Shown here piece by piece: positions 27,646 through 35,857 of a stretch of DNA of 64,000 nt (positions are counted from its first letter, which is position 1; every line of letters begins with the position of its first letter). This stretch comes from JABDPF01 sp036351055 (GTDB lineage Bacteria; Pseudomonadota; Gammaproteobacteria; Xanthomonadales; SZUA-36). The stretch covers positions 73,689-137,688 of the forward strand of contig JAZBOH010000125.1 in NCBI GenBank assembly GCA_036351055.1, written 5' to 3'. The position numbers were made by a program, and so were the translations under genes. The notes beneath the pieces are model-generated. The model had not been told where the DNA came from. It saw nothing but the letters and a program-made list of their open reading frames with translations, and searched no databases.

Positions 27646-27758
27646 CGTGTTTTTGTCTCGGCTCTGGGCTGATCGCAGGTGCGATTTACAAGCCTGCCAT
27701 CCTAAATGCGAAGCAGGGGTGCTGTAAAACCATGCCGGCAAAATGATCTGGGTCAACC

Positions 27759-27794
27759 GTAAATGATAATCATTTGCAAATAGGAATCATTCTC
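27759..27794. promoter_or_regulatory. Two overlapping Fur boxes
   Basis: GTAAATGATAATCATTTGC (27759-27777) matches 15 of 19 positions of the consensus GATAATGATAATCATTATC. An overlapping second site GCAAATAGGAATCATTCTC (27776-27794) matches 13 of 19. They lie 44-80 bases before the porin ATG, so the porin/FMN/PepSY operon should be repressed when iron is plentiful. Confidence 0.85.
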
Positions 27795-27837
27795 AATAGA
27801 CTCCCGTGCTATTCAATAATTGCTTATGGGAGACACC

Positions 27838-29079
27838 ATGAAACCTCTTCTGATGGCGGCGCTGCTGGCAGCCGGAACGACCGCACAGGCGGCGGAGCCA
27901 GCCAGCGACGACTTGCGTGCGTTGATCAAGGTTCAGCAACAACAGATCGAACTCCTGCAGGATCAACTGGACGCGACAAGAGCCTCCCTGGCGAGCTTGA
28001 GTGAGAAGGTGGAAAAAAACACCCGGGCCAGCTCCGATGCCAATGAAAAGGCCGAGATCCTGGCAGAAAACATCGACAGCCAGGTGGCCGTTGTGCAATC
28101 CGCCAACCGCATCGGGGGGTACGGTGAGATGCACGTGAACATGCTGGAAGACCAGGCCACGGGCGAGTCCAGCAACGTACTCGACTTCCACCGCTTCGTT
28201 CTGTTTTACCAGCATGACTTCAATGAGCGGCTGCGTTTCAACAGCGAACTGGAAGTCGAGCACGCCTATTCCGGCGATAACCAACCCGGCTATGTGGAAT
28301 TGGAGCAGGCTTACATCGAGTATGACTGGGCGCAGAATCACCATTTCAAGGCCGGTCTGTTCCTGCTTCCCGTCGGTATCCTCAACGAGACCCATGAACC
28401 GCCCACGTTCTACGGAACCGAGCGCAACCCGATCGAAAAGAACATCATTCCGACCACCTGGTGGGAGGGTGGTTTGTCCTTTGGCGGTTCGTTTGCAGAC
28501 GCGTTCCGCTACGACTTTGCCGCGCATTCCGGTCTGTTCACGACGGCGGAGGACAACTACGCGATCCGCGCCGGCCGCCAGAAAGGCGCCAAGGCGCGCT
28601 TCGACTCGCAGGCCTATACCGGCCGCCTGCGCTGGCTCGGAATCCCGGGGCTTGAGCTGTCGGCAAGCGTGCAGTACCAGGAGGACATCTCCCAGGAAAC
28701 CGATCCGCTGGCCGGCGGCGCCTGGCTGTATACGGGCCACCTGAGCTGGCAGCGCGGCCATTTCGGCCTGCGCGCCCTGTATGCAGACTGGTCACTGGAT
28801 GGCGAAGGGCCGGAAGCGATCGGGGCGGATCGCCAGGCAGGCTGGTATATCGAGCCGAGCTGGCGGTTCAACGAAAACTGGGGTGTATTCGCCCGCTACA
28901 ACAGCTGGGACAACAAGGCGGGCAGCAAGCCCGGCAGCGAGTACACTCAGTGGGACGTCGGCGTTAACTACTGGCTGCATCCGAACGTCGTGTTCAAGCT
29001 CGACTACCAGGACCAGGGCGCCCCGGACGGCAAGAAGGAAATGGATGGCTGGAACCTGGGCGTCGGCTACCAGTTCTGA
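27838..29079 (+). CDS. Fur-controlled outer-membrane porin with coiled-coil N-terminus
   Basis: 413 aa. A signal peptide (MKPLLMAALLAAGTTAQA) is followed by a coiled-coil stretch of about 60 residues (LIKVQQQQIELLQDQL onward) and a beta-barrel ending in GWNLGVGYQF. Motifs such as EVEHAYSGD, FKAGLFLLPVGILNETHEPPTFYG and ERNPIEKNIIPTTWWEGG resemble phosphate-selective porin O/P-like proteins found in metal-related operons. GGGAG lies 7 bases before the ATG, and a double Fur box lies upstream. The likely role is passage of an iron compound or another iron-limited solute across the outer membrane. Confidence 0.85.
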   Translation: MKPLLMAALLAAGTTAQAAEPASDDLRALIKVQQQQIELLQDQLDATRASLASLSEKVEKNTRASSDANEKAEILAENIDSQVAVVQSANRIGGYGEMHVNMLEDQATGESSNVLDFHRFVLFYQHDFNERLRFNSELEVEHAYSGDNQPGYVELEQAYIEYDWAQNHHFKAGLFLLPVGILNETHEPPTFYGTERNPIEKNIIPTTWWEGGLSFGGSFADAFRYDFAAHSGLFTTAEDNYAIRAGRQKGAKARFDSQAYTGRLRWLGIPGLELSASVQYQEDISQETDPLAGGAWLYTGHLSWQRGHFGLRALYADWSLDGEGPEAIGADRQAGWYIEPSWRFNENWGVFARYNSWDNKAGSKPGSEYTQWDVGVNYWLHPNVVFKLDYQDQGAPDGKKEMDGWNLGVGYQF

Positions 29080-29081
29080 GC

Positions 29082-29618
29082 ATGAGGATCACGACCGCTT
29101 TCAGAATAGGTGCACTCTGCCTGGGGCTCGTCTCCGGCCAGGCCGCGCCGGCGGCCGAGACGGTCTACCAGTCAACTGCCGACTTTCTCGACGAGAACCT
29201 GCCAGGATGTGAGAGAAAGGCCCTCTGGTTGAAACAGGACGCCAAGACAGAAATCGAGGAATTGCTCGACCGGCCCTTCCCCGGTGTGCGTGTGCGTTAT
29301 TGCGGAGCCGGGGAGAAAACCGCCTGGATACTGGATGAAATCGGCAAAACGGAACCGATTACCAGTGGTGTCGTCGTGAACGGGGGACGGCTGGAGCGTC
29401 TGCGGGTGCTGGTGTTCCGCGAGAGCCGGGGCGGTGAAGTACACCGCGAGGCCTTTGTCCGCCAGTACCAGCAAGCTGCCCTGGATGGGAAATTCCGGCT
29501 CGACCGTGATGTCGACGGTATCACCGGGGCGACGATGTCGGTCAACGCGGTCAACCGGCAGGCCCGGCTGGCGCTGCTACTGGACCGGCTTGCCCGTGAG
29601 ACTTCCAGTGACCGTTAA
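29082..29618 (+). CDS. Exported FMN-binding domain protein, likely flavinylated
   Basis: 178 aa. A signal peptide (about 24 residues, ending PAAE) and a single FMN-binding domain with the motif DVDGITGATMSVNAV near residue 150. This matches the D-x-x-T/S-G-A-T flavinylation signature in which the final Thr is covalently linked to FMN by ApbE. The ATG follows the porin stop by 2 bases. Domains of this kind carry electrons on the outer face of the inner membrane. Together with the PepSY protein and the Fur box, reduction of ferric iron is a plausible role; that is inference. Confidence 0.87.
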   Translation: MRITTAFRIGALCLGLVSGQAAPAAETVYQSTADFLDENLPGCERKALWLKQDAKTEIEELLDRPFPGVRVRYCGAGEKTAWILDEIGKTEPITSGVVVNGGRLERLRVLVFRESRGGEVHREAFVRQYQQAALDGKFRLDRDVDGITGATMSVNAVNRQARLALLLDRLARETSSDR

Positions 29619-29631
29619 CCAGGCCCGGCGC

Positions 29632-30291
29632 ATGCGGGTGATCGCGCGCTGGCACCGGCGCCTGGCCGCCCTGATCATGTTCTGGCTGGCGGCGCTGACC
29701 CTCAGCGGCACCCTGGTCAACCACGCCCACGACTGGGGCCTGGATCGGACACCCTTGCCACAAGCACTTCAGCGCAGCCTGTACGGTATCGGGCATTCGC
29801 CTGCAACAGGTTGCGACGTTGCCTTCGAAACCGTCGCCGACTGCCGGGACATATTCGCCATCCTGGACCTGCCCAACGGCCGCCTGCTACTGGCTGAGCA
29901 CAGCCTGTTTCTGCTTGATGCAGCCGGAAGGCTGCTGGAGAAGCTTCCGGCGGGATCCACCGGTCTGGCAAGCCTGGAAGCCGGCCATGCCAGCGGGGAC
30001 GCTATTTACCTGCGCGGCGGCAGCAAGACGATTCGGACCGGCCCGGAACTACTCGATTTCGAGGTCCTTGATGAACGCGAGTCAGCCGCCCTGGCCGACG
30101 CCGCCTGGCAGCGGCGTGGCGAGCAGACGGGTCCAATCAGTTGGGAGCGCTTGCTGCTGGACCTGCACGCCGCCCGATTTCTCGGCCCGTTTGCAAAAGC
30201 ATTCAACGACCTGGCGGCGGCACTGATTCTGCTATTGCTGCTGTCGGGAACCTGGCTGTACCGGCTCAAGCGCCGTGCCAGGCCAGGCTGA
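29632..30291 (+). CDS. PepSY-associated TM helix protein, short form
   Basis: About 219 aa. There are two TM helices, one near the N-terminus (LAALIMFWLAALTLSGTLVNH) and one at the C-terminus (DLAAALILLLLLSGTWLYRL), around a periplasmic domain. The WHRRLAALIMFWLA and LLLDLHAARFLGPF segments match PepSY-TM proteins that accompany siderophore receptors and flavin reductases; their His residues often bind haem. I chose the ATG at 29632; an in-frame GTG at 29608 would overlap the preceding gene. It probably passes electrons from the membrane to the FMN protein encoded just before it. Confidence 0.8.
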   Translation: MRVIARWHRRLAALIMFWLAALTLSGTLVNHAHDWGLDRTPLPQALQRSLYGIGHSPATGCDVAFETVADCRDIFAILDLPNGRLLLAEHSLFLLDAAGRLLEKLPAGSTGLASLEAGHASGDAIYLRGGSKTIRTGPELLDFEVLDERESAALADAAWQRRGEQTGPISWERLLLDLHAARFLGPFAKAFNDLAAALILLLLLSGTWLYRLKRRARPG

Positions 30292-30451
30292 AACGGAGCG
30301 GTTCGCCCTGCCGGTTTCCGGGTTTCTGGACCGTGGCGGTTGATAAGCAACAGGCAAGTATCTTATGGTCATTGAAAATATTTCACTGGCGGCACAACAG
30401 TCGTTTAGAAGTGGGATAATCGGCCTGTTAACCAACAGAGGTTTTGCAACC

Positions 30452-32092
30452 ATGAACCTGATGAACAACGCGGTAATCAATACGCCCTATCCAGTGAACG
30501 AACCGGTGCTCGACTATGAACCCGGCAGCCCCGAGAGAGAAGCGCTGAAAAAGGCGCTCGAAGAACTTTCCTCCCGGCAGGTCGAGATTCCCCTGGTCAT
30601 TGGTGGTGAACGGATCGAGACCGGCAGGATGGGCAAGGTGGTCATGCCGCATGACCACCAGCACGTGCTGGGCAGCTACCACAAGGCAGGGCCAAAGGAA
30701 GTGCAGATGGCTGTCGACGCAGCCGTTGCTGCCCAGGCTGAATGGCAGAAGTTCCGCTGGGAGGAGCGGGCGGCCATATTCCTCAAAGCGGCCGAGTTGC
30801 TGGCGGTCAAGTACCGTGCCCTGATGAATGCCTGCGCCATGCTGAACGGTGGCAAGACCGCATTCCAGGCGGAGATCGACGCGGCTTGTGAACTGATCGA
30901 CTTCCTGCGCTTCAACGTGGCCTATGCCCAGGAGATCTACGAGAAACAACCTGAATCATCACCCGGCATCTGGAACTTCGTGCAGCACCGCCCGCTCGAG
31001 GGTTTCGTCTTCGCGGTCACACCGTTCAACTTTACGGCCATTGCTGGTAACCTGCCCACCGCCCCGGCCATCATGGGCAATACCGTGGTCTGGAAACCGG
31101 CTTCATCGCTGGTTTACACGCCCTGGCTGTTCATGCAGATACTGGAAGAAGCCGGCCTGCCGGCCGGTGTCATCAATTTCGTACCGGGTTCCGGTGGTGA
31201 CGTTGGCGATACGGCACTGGCCAGCCCGCACCTGTCCGGTATTCATTTCACCGGTTCCACGCGCGTATTCCAGCAGATGTGGAAGACCATCGGCGGCAAT
31301 ATCGACAACTACCGTTCCTACCCCAGGATCGTCGGCGAGACCGGCGGCAAGGATTTCGTTTTTGCCCATGCCAGCGCCGACGTACCTGCCCTGGTAACGG
31401 CCCTGGTCCGCGGTTCCTTCGAATACCAGGGGCAAAAATGCTCCGCGGCCAGCCGCGCCTACATTCCGCGTTCGCTATGGCCCGAGGTTGAAGCCGGTCT
31501 CAAGGCGGAAATCGCCAAGGTCACTATGGGCCCGCCGACCGATTTTCGTAATTTCTTCGGGGCGGTGATCGACCAGGCGGCCTTTGATTCCATTTCTGCC
31601 TACATCGATTACACGAACAAGCACAAGGGCGGTGAAGTCATCATCGGTGGCAACTACGACGACAGCGTCGGTTTTTACATCGAGCCGACCGTAATCCTGG
31701 CCGAGGATCCGCATTTCAAGACCATGGTGGAAGAAATTTTTGGCCCGGTACTGTCCATATTCGTTTACGACGATGACAAGTATGAAGAAACCCTGGACCT
31801 GTGTGACACCTCTTCGATGTACGCGCTGACCGGGGCCATTTTCAGTAACGACCGTGCGGCGGCGAGCTTCGCGATTGGCAAGCTGGAACACGCTGCGGGG
31901 AACTTCTACATCAACGACAAGCCGACCGGCGCCGTGGTTGGCCAGCAACCCTTCGGTGGTGGCCGTGCTTCCGGAACCAACGACAAGGCGGGCTCAGCGG
32001 CCAACCTGATGCGCTGGGTATCGACCCGGACCATCAAGGAAACCTTCGTGCCGCCAACCGAATTCGGCTACCCGTTCATGGGTGAAGAGTAA
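30452..32092 (+). CDS. pruA: L-glutamate gamma-semialdehyde (1-pyrroline-5-carboxylate) dehydrogenase
   Basis: 546 aa, the single-function form like mitochondrial ALDH4A1 rather than the fused PutA. It oxidises glutamate semialdehyde to glutamate with NAD+, the second step of proline breakdown. Seen are FNFTAIAGNLPTAPA, the catalytic Glu in VGETGGKDF and the catalytic Cys in YQGQKCSAASRAY, plus NFYINDKPTGAVVGQQPFGG near the C-terminus. The ATG at 30452 follows AGAGG by about 10 bases. A proline dehydrogenase gene is not adjacent. A GATAAT hexamer at 30415-30420 could be a -10 box, without a clear -35. The 160-bp gap before it holds nothing else evident. Confidence 0.93.
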   Translation: MNLMNNAVINTPYPVNEPVLDYEPGSPEREALKKALEELSSRQVEIPLVIGGERIETGRMGKVVMPHDHQHVLGSYHKAGPKEVQMAVDAAVAAQAEWQKFRWEERAAIFLKAAELLAVKYRALMNACAMLNGGKTAFQAEIDAACELIDFLRFNVAYAQEIYEKQPESSPGIWNFVQHRPLEGFVFAVTPFNFTAIAGNLPTAPAIMGNTVVWKPASSLVYTPWLFMQILEEAGLPAGVINFVPGSGGDVGDTALASPHLSGIHFTGSTRVFQQMWKTIGGNIDNYRSYPRIVGETGGKDFVFAHASADVPALVTALVRGSFEYQGQKCSAASRAYIPRSLWPEVEAGLKAEIAKVTMGPPTDFRNFFGAVIDQAAFDSISAYIDYTNKHKGGEVIIGGNYDDSVGFYIEPTVILAEDPHFKTMVEEIFGPVLSIFVYDDDKYEETLDLCDTSSMYALTGAIFSNDRAAASFAIGKLEHAAGNFYINDKPTGAVVGQQPFGGGRASGTNDKAGSAANLMRWVSTRTIKETFVPPTEFGYPFMGEE

Positions 32093-32105
32093 AAGCGGTA
32101 GAAAC

Positions 32106-32131
32106 GGGGTCAGAGTCCCGACTCTGACCCC
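32106..32131. repeat. GGGGTCAGAG-family palindrome, copy 2
   Basis: The arms GGGGTCAGAGTC (32106-32117) and GACTCTGACCCC (32120-32131) pair perfectly around a 2-base centre. It lies between the convergent ends of pruA and the 4-TM protein gene. It is followed by a short tandem repeat, AACTATCCC twice plus AACT. It belongs with the palindromes at 4151 and 32886. Confidence 0.85.
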
Positions 32132-32158
32132 AACTATCCCAACTATCCCAACTGTTAT

Positions 32159-32608
32159 TCAATCACCGCCAAGCATCTGGATCTCTCTCTCGATCCGCCA
32201 CTGTCCCATGCGCGCAACTGCCGCATAGGCCGCGACCAGGATGGCAGGCCCCAGCAGGGCCGGCAACCAGGTATTGGCCCACTGGCTGGCTTCGGGCCAG
32301 CCGTAAATGGCCAGGCACACCACGGTAATGATCCCGGTCAGCACGACGTAGGAAACCATCATGCCCTTCCAGGTCGGAACAGGCATCACGCCGCCAAGGA
32401 ACAGTTGCAGGCCCATGTAGCCAAACAGGGATATGGCCAGCACGGCCTGGAAATCCCGCAGTTCATCGTCCGCCTGGCCCAGGATGTACAAGCGGTAGAA
32501 AATAACCGCAAACAACAACACCTGGGTTACGCCCAGCCAAATGGCAGCGGCATAGCGGGTATTGGCGCGGGCACGTTCGTCAAGGTTGAGTTTTTCAAAA
32601 AGCATCAT
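32159..32608 (-). CDS. Four-TM membrane protein of unknown function, paired with an XRE regulator
   Basis: 149 aa. There are four hydrophobic helices (AAAIWLGVTQVLLFAVIFY, AVLAISLFGYMGLQLFLGG, VVLTGIITVVCLAIYGW, LLGPAILVAAYAAVA) and charged ends. The ATG at 32608 overlaps the TGA of the XRE gene, with GGGAG just upstream, so translation is coupled. Small XRE regulators of this type are often paired with a membrane protein of unknown job. I do not recognise the family with certainty. Confidence 0.8.
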   Translation of the reverse strand: MMLFEKLNLDERARANTRYAAAIWLGVTQVLLFAVIFYRLYILGQADDELRDFQAVLAISLFGYMGLQLFLGGVMPVPTWKGMMVSYVVLTGIITVVCLAIYGWPEASQWANTWLPALLGPAILVAAYAAVARMGQWRIEREIQMLGGD

Positions 32609-32820
32609 GAATCTCCCGGAATCCAGAAAAGCTCGTCCAGCGTTTTGCCGGTCGCCTTGCCGAGCTGAATACACAAGTTGAGCGTGGGGTTATAGGCGCC
32701 GGCCTCGATAAGGCCGATGGTTTGCCGTGTGACGCCGGCCAGGTCCGCCAGTTGGGTTTGCGTAAGCCCCCGTTCGATCCGGGCGAGTTTTAGCCGGTTT
32801 TTCGTCCGTGTGGTTTTCAT
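32605..32820 (-). CDS. Small XRE/Cro-CI family regulator
   Basis: 71 aa, almost entirely one helix-turn-helix: LKLARIERGLTQTQLADLAG, then VTRQTIGLIEAGAYNPTL and LGKATGKTLDELFW. It matches the short YozG-like XRE proteins. The start at 32820 gives MKTTRTKNR, which is the usual length. Immediately upstream, two 13-bp direct repeats overlap the likely promoter, which suggests autoregulation. It is co-translated with the 4-TM protein gene. Confidence 0.9.
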   Translation of the reverse strand: MKTTRTKNRLKLARIERGLTQTQLADLAGVTRQTIGLIEAGAYNPTLNLCIQLGKATGKTLDELFWIPGDS

Positions 32821-32835
32821 GGAAGAAAATGTAAC

Positions 32836-32869
32836 ATATATATTGCATATTGACAAATATATATTGCAT
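32836..32869 (-). promoter_or_regulatory. Direct-repeat operator over the XRE promoter
   Basis: ATATATATTGCAT occurs at 32836-32848 and again at 32857-32869. The copies are exactly 21 bp apart, two helical turns, so two protein dimers could sit on one face of the DNA. On the minus strand a TTGTCA (-35-like, 32851-32856) lies between them and a TACATT -10-like hexamer follows 17 bases downstream. Binding here would block transcription of the XRE/4-TM pair. Confidence 0.65.
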
Positions 32870-32885
32870 CTTGAGGTAAAATGAA

Positions 32886-32910
32886 GGGGTCAGATTGTTG
32901 CTCTGACCCC
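32886..32910. repeat. GGGGTCAGAG-family palindrome, copy 3
   Basis: The arms GGGGTCAGA (32886-32894) and TCTGACCCC (32902-32910) enclose a 7-base loop. It lies 15 bases after the trpB stop and before the XRE promoter, so it may end trpB transcription. The outer arm sequence is the same as at 4151 and 32106, while the interior differs. Confidence 0.8.
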
Positions 32911-32924
32911 GCTTGTCGAAACGT

Positions 32925-34142
32925 TTATAATTTGCAGTCGTATTCCGCGCCGTATTTCTCCACGACAAAATCGATGTCCTTGTCGCCTCGTCCGGACAGG
33001 TTCAAAAGCATGGAACCTTTTTCGCCGCGCTCCGCCATTTGCAGGGCATAGGCGACCGCGTGGGCAGACTCGACGGCCGGGATGATGCCTTCGAGCCGGG
33101 AGAGTTTGAAAAACGCGCTGATCGCGTCGGCATCGTTGACGTGGTCGTAGTTCACCCGGCCGATGTCCTTCAAATAACTGTGCTGGGGGCCGACTGACGG
33201 ATAGTCGAGGCCACTGGCCACCGAGTAAACCTCCTGCGGCTCGCCTGCTTCGTCCTGCAACATGTAGGACTTGAAGCCGTGCATGACGCCCGGTTGGCCC
33301 TTGGTGATCGTGGCCGCGTGTTCGCCGTCGTTGGCCAGGCCCAGGCCGGACGGTTCGATGCCCCACATCTTCACGTCCTCATCGTCCATGAAAGCGGAAA
33401 ACAGCCCGATCGCGTTGGAGCCACCGCCGACACAGGCCACCAGGTGGGCAGGCAGGCCCCCGGTCATCTCCTCGAACTGGATTTTGGCCTCGTTACCCAC
33501 GACCGACTGGAAATCGCGAACCATCATCGGGAAAGGGTGGGGGCCGACCACGGAGCCGATCGCGTAGAGCTGGTTCACCGGGTCCTGAACATAGGCCTGG
33601 AATGCTGCATCGACAGCTTCTTTCAGGGTTTTCCTGCCGTGCGTGGCGGGTGTGACCTTGGTGCCGAGGATGGCCATGCGCACGACGTTCGGGTGCTCTT
33701 TTACCATGTCCACTTCACCCATGAAGATTTCGCACTCGATTCCGAGCAGGGCCGCGGCGGTGGCCAGTGCCACACCGTGCTGACCGGCGCCGGTTTCGGC
33801 GATGATTTTCTTCTTGCCCATTTTCTTGGCAAGAAGGGCTTCGCCCAGGCAGTGGTTTATCTTGTGGGCACCGGTATGGTTCAGGTCCTCGCGCTTCAGG
33901 TAAATATCGCTGCCATAAGCTTCGCTGAGTCGCCGGGCGTGGAACAGCGGACTGGGCCGGCCTACGTAGTGCCGGTAAAGGCGGGCGAGCTCGTCGCGGA
34001 AATCTTCATCCTGGCGGATTTCGAGGTAGGCCGCCGTGATCTCGTCCATGATGGCCTGCAGGGGTTCAGGGATAAAGGCGCCACCGTAGTCGCCAAAATA
34101 GCCCTTGTCATCGGGCAGTACGTAGTCAAAGCTATTTTTCAC
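32925..34142 (-). CDS. trpB: Tryptophan synthase beta chain
   Basis: 405 aa, the usual TrpB1 length. It condenses indole and serine to tryptophan with PLP. The PLP lysine is in EDLNHTGAHKINHCLGEA, and GAGQHG and the phosphate-binding CVGGGSNAIG follow; the C-terminus has the LNLSGRGDKD motif. The GTG at 34142 is chosen because AGGA lies 8 bases upstream and the residues fit known TrpB starts; the ATG at 34175 is directly preceded by a TATAAT (34176-34181) that is probably the -10 box. No trpA is adjacent, which is unusual. Confidence 0.95.
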   Translation of the reverse strand: MKNSFDYVLPDDKGYFGDYGGAFIPEPLQAIMDEITAAYLEIRQDEDFRDELARLYRHYVGRPSPLFHARRLSEAYGSDIYLKREDLNHTGAHKINHCLGEALLAKKMGKKKIIAETGAGQHGVALATAAALLGIECEIFMGEVDMVKEHPNVVRMAILGTKVTPATHGRKTLKEAVDAAFQAYVQDPVNQLYAIGSVVGPHPFPMMVRDFQSVVGNEAKIQFEEMTGGLPAHLVACVGGGSNAIGLFSAFMDDEDVKMWGIEPSGLGLANDGEHAATITKGQPGVMHGFKSYMLQDEAGEPQEVYSVASGLDYPSVGPQHSYLKDIGRVNYDHVNDADAISAFFKLSRLEGIIPAVESAHAVAYALQMAERGEKGSMLLNLSGRGDKDIDFVVEKYGAEYDCKL

Positions 34143-34240
34143 AATGATTTTCCTAGGGGTTAGAATTGCGCGCATATTATAGGGACTAGCCGCGGCCGCC
34201 CGGGCGCGGAAATGACAAAAAAACAGCAGGAATCAGGAAA

Positions 34241-35815
34241 ATGACAGAAATTACCGGCAAATCGCTGATCTCGGGCCGATGGTTAATGCCCGGCGGTGAC
34301 AGGTTCCAGTCCTTCAACCCGTACAGCGGCGAACGCTTCAACTCATTCCGGGGTTGCGGAAAAATCGAGGTGGACGCGGCACTCGCGGCTGCTGCTCAGG
34401 CCTACCGGGACATGCAAAAAATGACCGGTAAACAGATCGCCGGATTCCTGAACGCCGTGGCCGACGAGATCGAATTACTCGGTGAGGGCTTGCTGGAGAC
34501 CTGCGACGCGGAAACTGGCCTCGGATTGGCCAGGCTGACCGGCGAACGCGGCCGCGCGACCGGGCAACTCCGGGCTTTTGCCGCGATAGCCGAGAAAGGG
34601 GAGTGGGTCGGGGCGAGTATCGACACGGCGATTCCCGATCGCCGGCCGGTTCCGAAACCCGACCTGCGCCGGATGATGAGGGGAATCGGCCCCGTGGCCG
34701 TTTTTGGTGCGTCCAATTTTCCATTTGCCTTCAGCGTGCCCGGGGGCGACACCGCCTCAGCGCTGGCAGCCGGTAACCCCGTCGTGGTCAAGGGGCATCC
34801 CGCACACCCGGCGACGTCGGAATTGCTGGGCCACGCATTCGAACGCGCCATCACCAGGACCGGCTTCCCGCCTGGCGCGTTCTCATTGTTGCAGAGCCCG
34901 GGCAACGAAACCGGCACGGAACTGGTCAAACACCCGGCGGTCCAGGCCGTCGGCTTTACCGGCTCCATGCGTGGCGGGCGCGCCCTGATGGACCTGGCGG
35001 CGGCACGGCCACACCCGATCCCGGTGTATGCCGAAATGGGTTCGGTTAACCCGGTGTTCCTCGGTCCGAAAACCCTGGCCGCCACGGGGGCGGACATCGC
35101 TGCCGGTCTCAGTGGCTCGGTGTGCATGGGAACCGGTCAGTTTTGCACGTCCCCCGGCCTGGCCGTGATGGTGGAAAGCCGGGACTTCGAATTAAAGATG
35201 AAAGAAGCCATGGACGCCGTACCACGCGGCTACCTGCTGAACCCCGGCATCCGTGATGCATTGGCGCGTGGTTTGGACCGCTTAAACAGCATCGCGGGTG
35301 TCGAGTGGCTGAACGAGGCGGAATTCGAAACGGGCAGCATGACGCCGCCCAATGCCGTGTTCCGCGTTCCCGCCGATGTGTTTCTTCAGGAAAAGCGATT
35401 GTCGGAGGAAGTGTTTGGACCGGTCACCCTGTTGGTCGCCTGCCGCGACGAAGCGCAGATGCTGGCGGTGGCCGAGAGCCTGGACGGCAATCTGACCGCC
35501 TCCATCCATGCCGGTGAAGACCCCGGTCTGGAGGCCCAGTTGATGGACCTGTTGGCAGATAAAGTAGGAAGGGTCATCTGCAATGGTTATCCGACCGGCG
35601 TGGAGGTGTGCCCGTCCCAGCAGCACGGCGGCCCGTATCCTTCATCCTCGCTTTCCTGGTCGACCAGCGTGGGCGCCGACGCCATCGTGCGCTTTGCCCG
35701 CTTCGTGGCCTACCAGGACACGCCGGGGCCGCTGCTGCCGGATGCGCTGAAAAATTCCAATCCGCTGGGCATCTACCGCCGTGTCAACGGAAAAATGACC
35801 CGCGCGGCCATCTGA
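34241..35815 (+). CDS. NADP-type aldehyde dehydrogenase (2,5-dioxovalerate/ketoglutarate semialdehyde type)
   Basis: 524 aa. It resembles the type III alpha-ketoglutaric semialdehyde dehydrogenases that finish pentose, glucarate or hydroxyproline breakdown. Seen are ASNFPFAFSVPGGDTASALAAG, the catalytic Glu in YAEMGSVNPVF and the catalytic Cys in GTGQFCTSPGL. The start at 34241 has AGGAAA upstream. It is divergent from trpB and separated from it by 98 bases. No sugar-acid or hydroxyproline genes lie next to it, so the true substrate is open. Confidence 0.88.
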   Translation: MTEITGKSLISGRWLMPGGDRFQSFNPYSGERFNSFRGCGKIEVDAALAAAAQAYRDMQKMTGKQIAGFLNAVADEIELLGEGLLETCDAETGLGLARLTGERGRATGQLRAFAAIAEKGEWVGASIDTAIPDRRPVPKPDLRRMMRGIGPVAVFGASNFPFAFSVPGGDTASALAAGNPVVVKGHPAHPATSELLGHAFERAITRTGFPPGAFSLLQSPGNETGTELVKHPAVQAVGFTGSMRGGRALMDLAAARPHPIPVYAEMGSVNPVFLGPKTLAATGADIAAGLSGSVCMGTGQFCTSPGLAVMVESRDFELKMKEAMDAVPRGYLLNPGIRDALARGLDRLNSIAGVEWLNEAEFETGSMTPPNAVFRVPADVFLQEKRLSEEVFGPVTLLVACRDEAQMLAVAESLDGNLTASIHAGEDPGLEAQLMDLLADKVGRVICNGYPTGVEVCPSQQHGGPYPSSSLSWSTSVGADAIVRFARFVAYQDTPGPLLPDALKNSNPLGIYRRVNGKMTRAAI

Positions 35816-35857
35816 AAAGTGGTCGATCTGAGCCGGCGGTTTCTCTATCATGGCGCG

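Noticed and set aside
34143..34240. Tryptophan attenuator before trpB
   Set aside because: The 98-base gap has a TATAAT near the start but no leader peptide with Trp codons or alternate hairpins.
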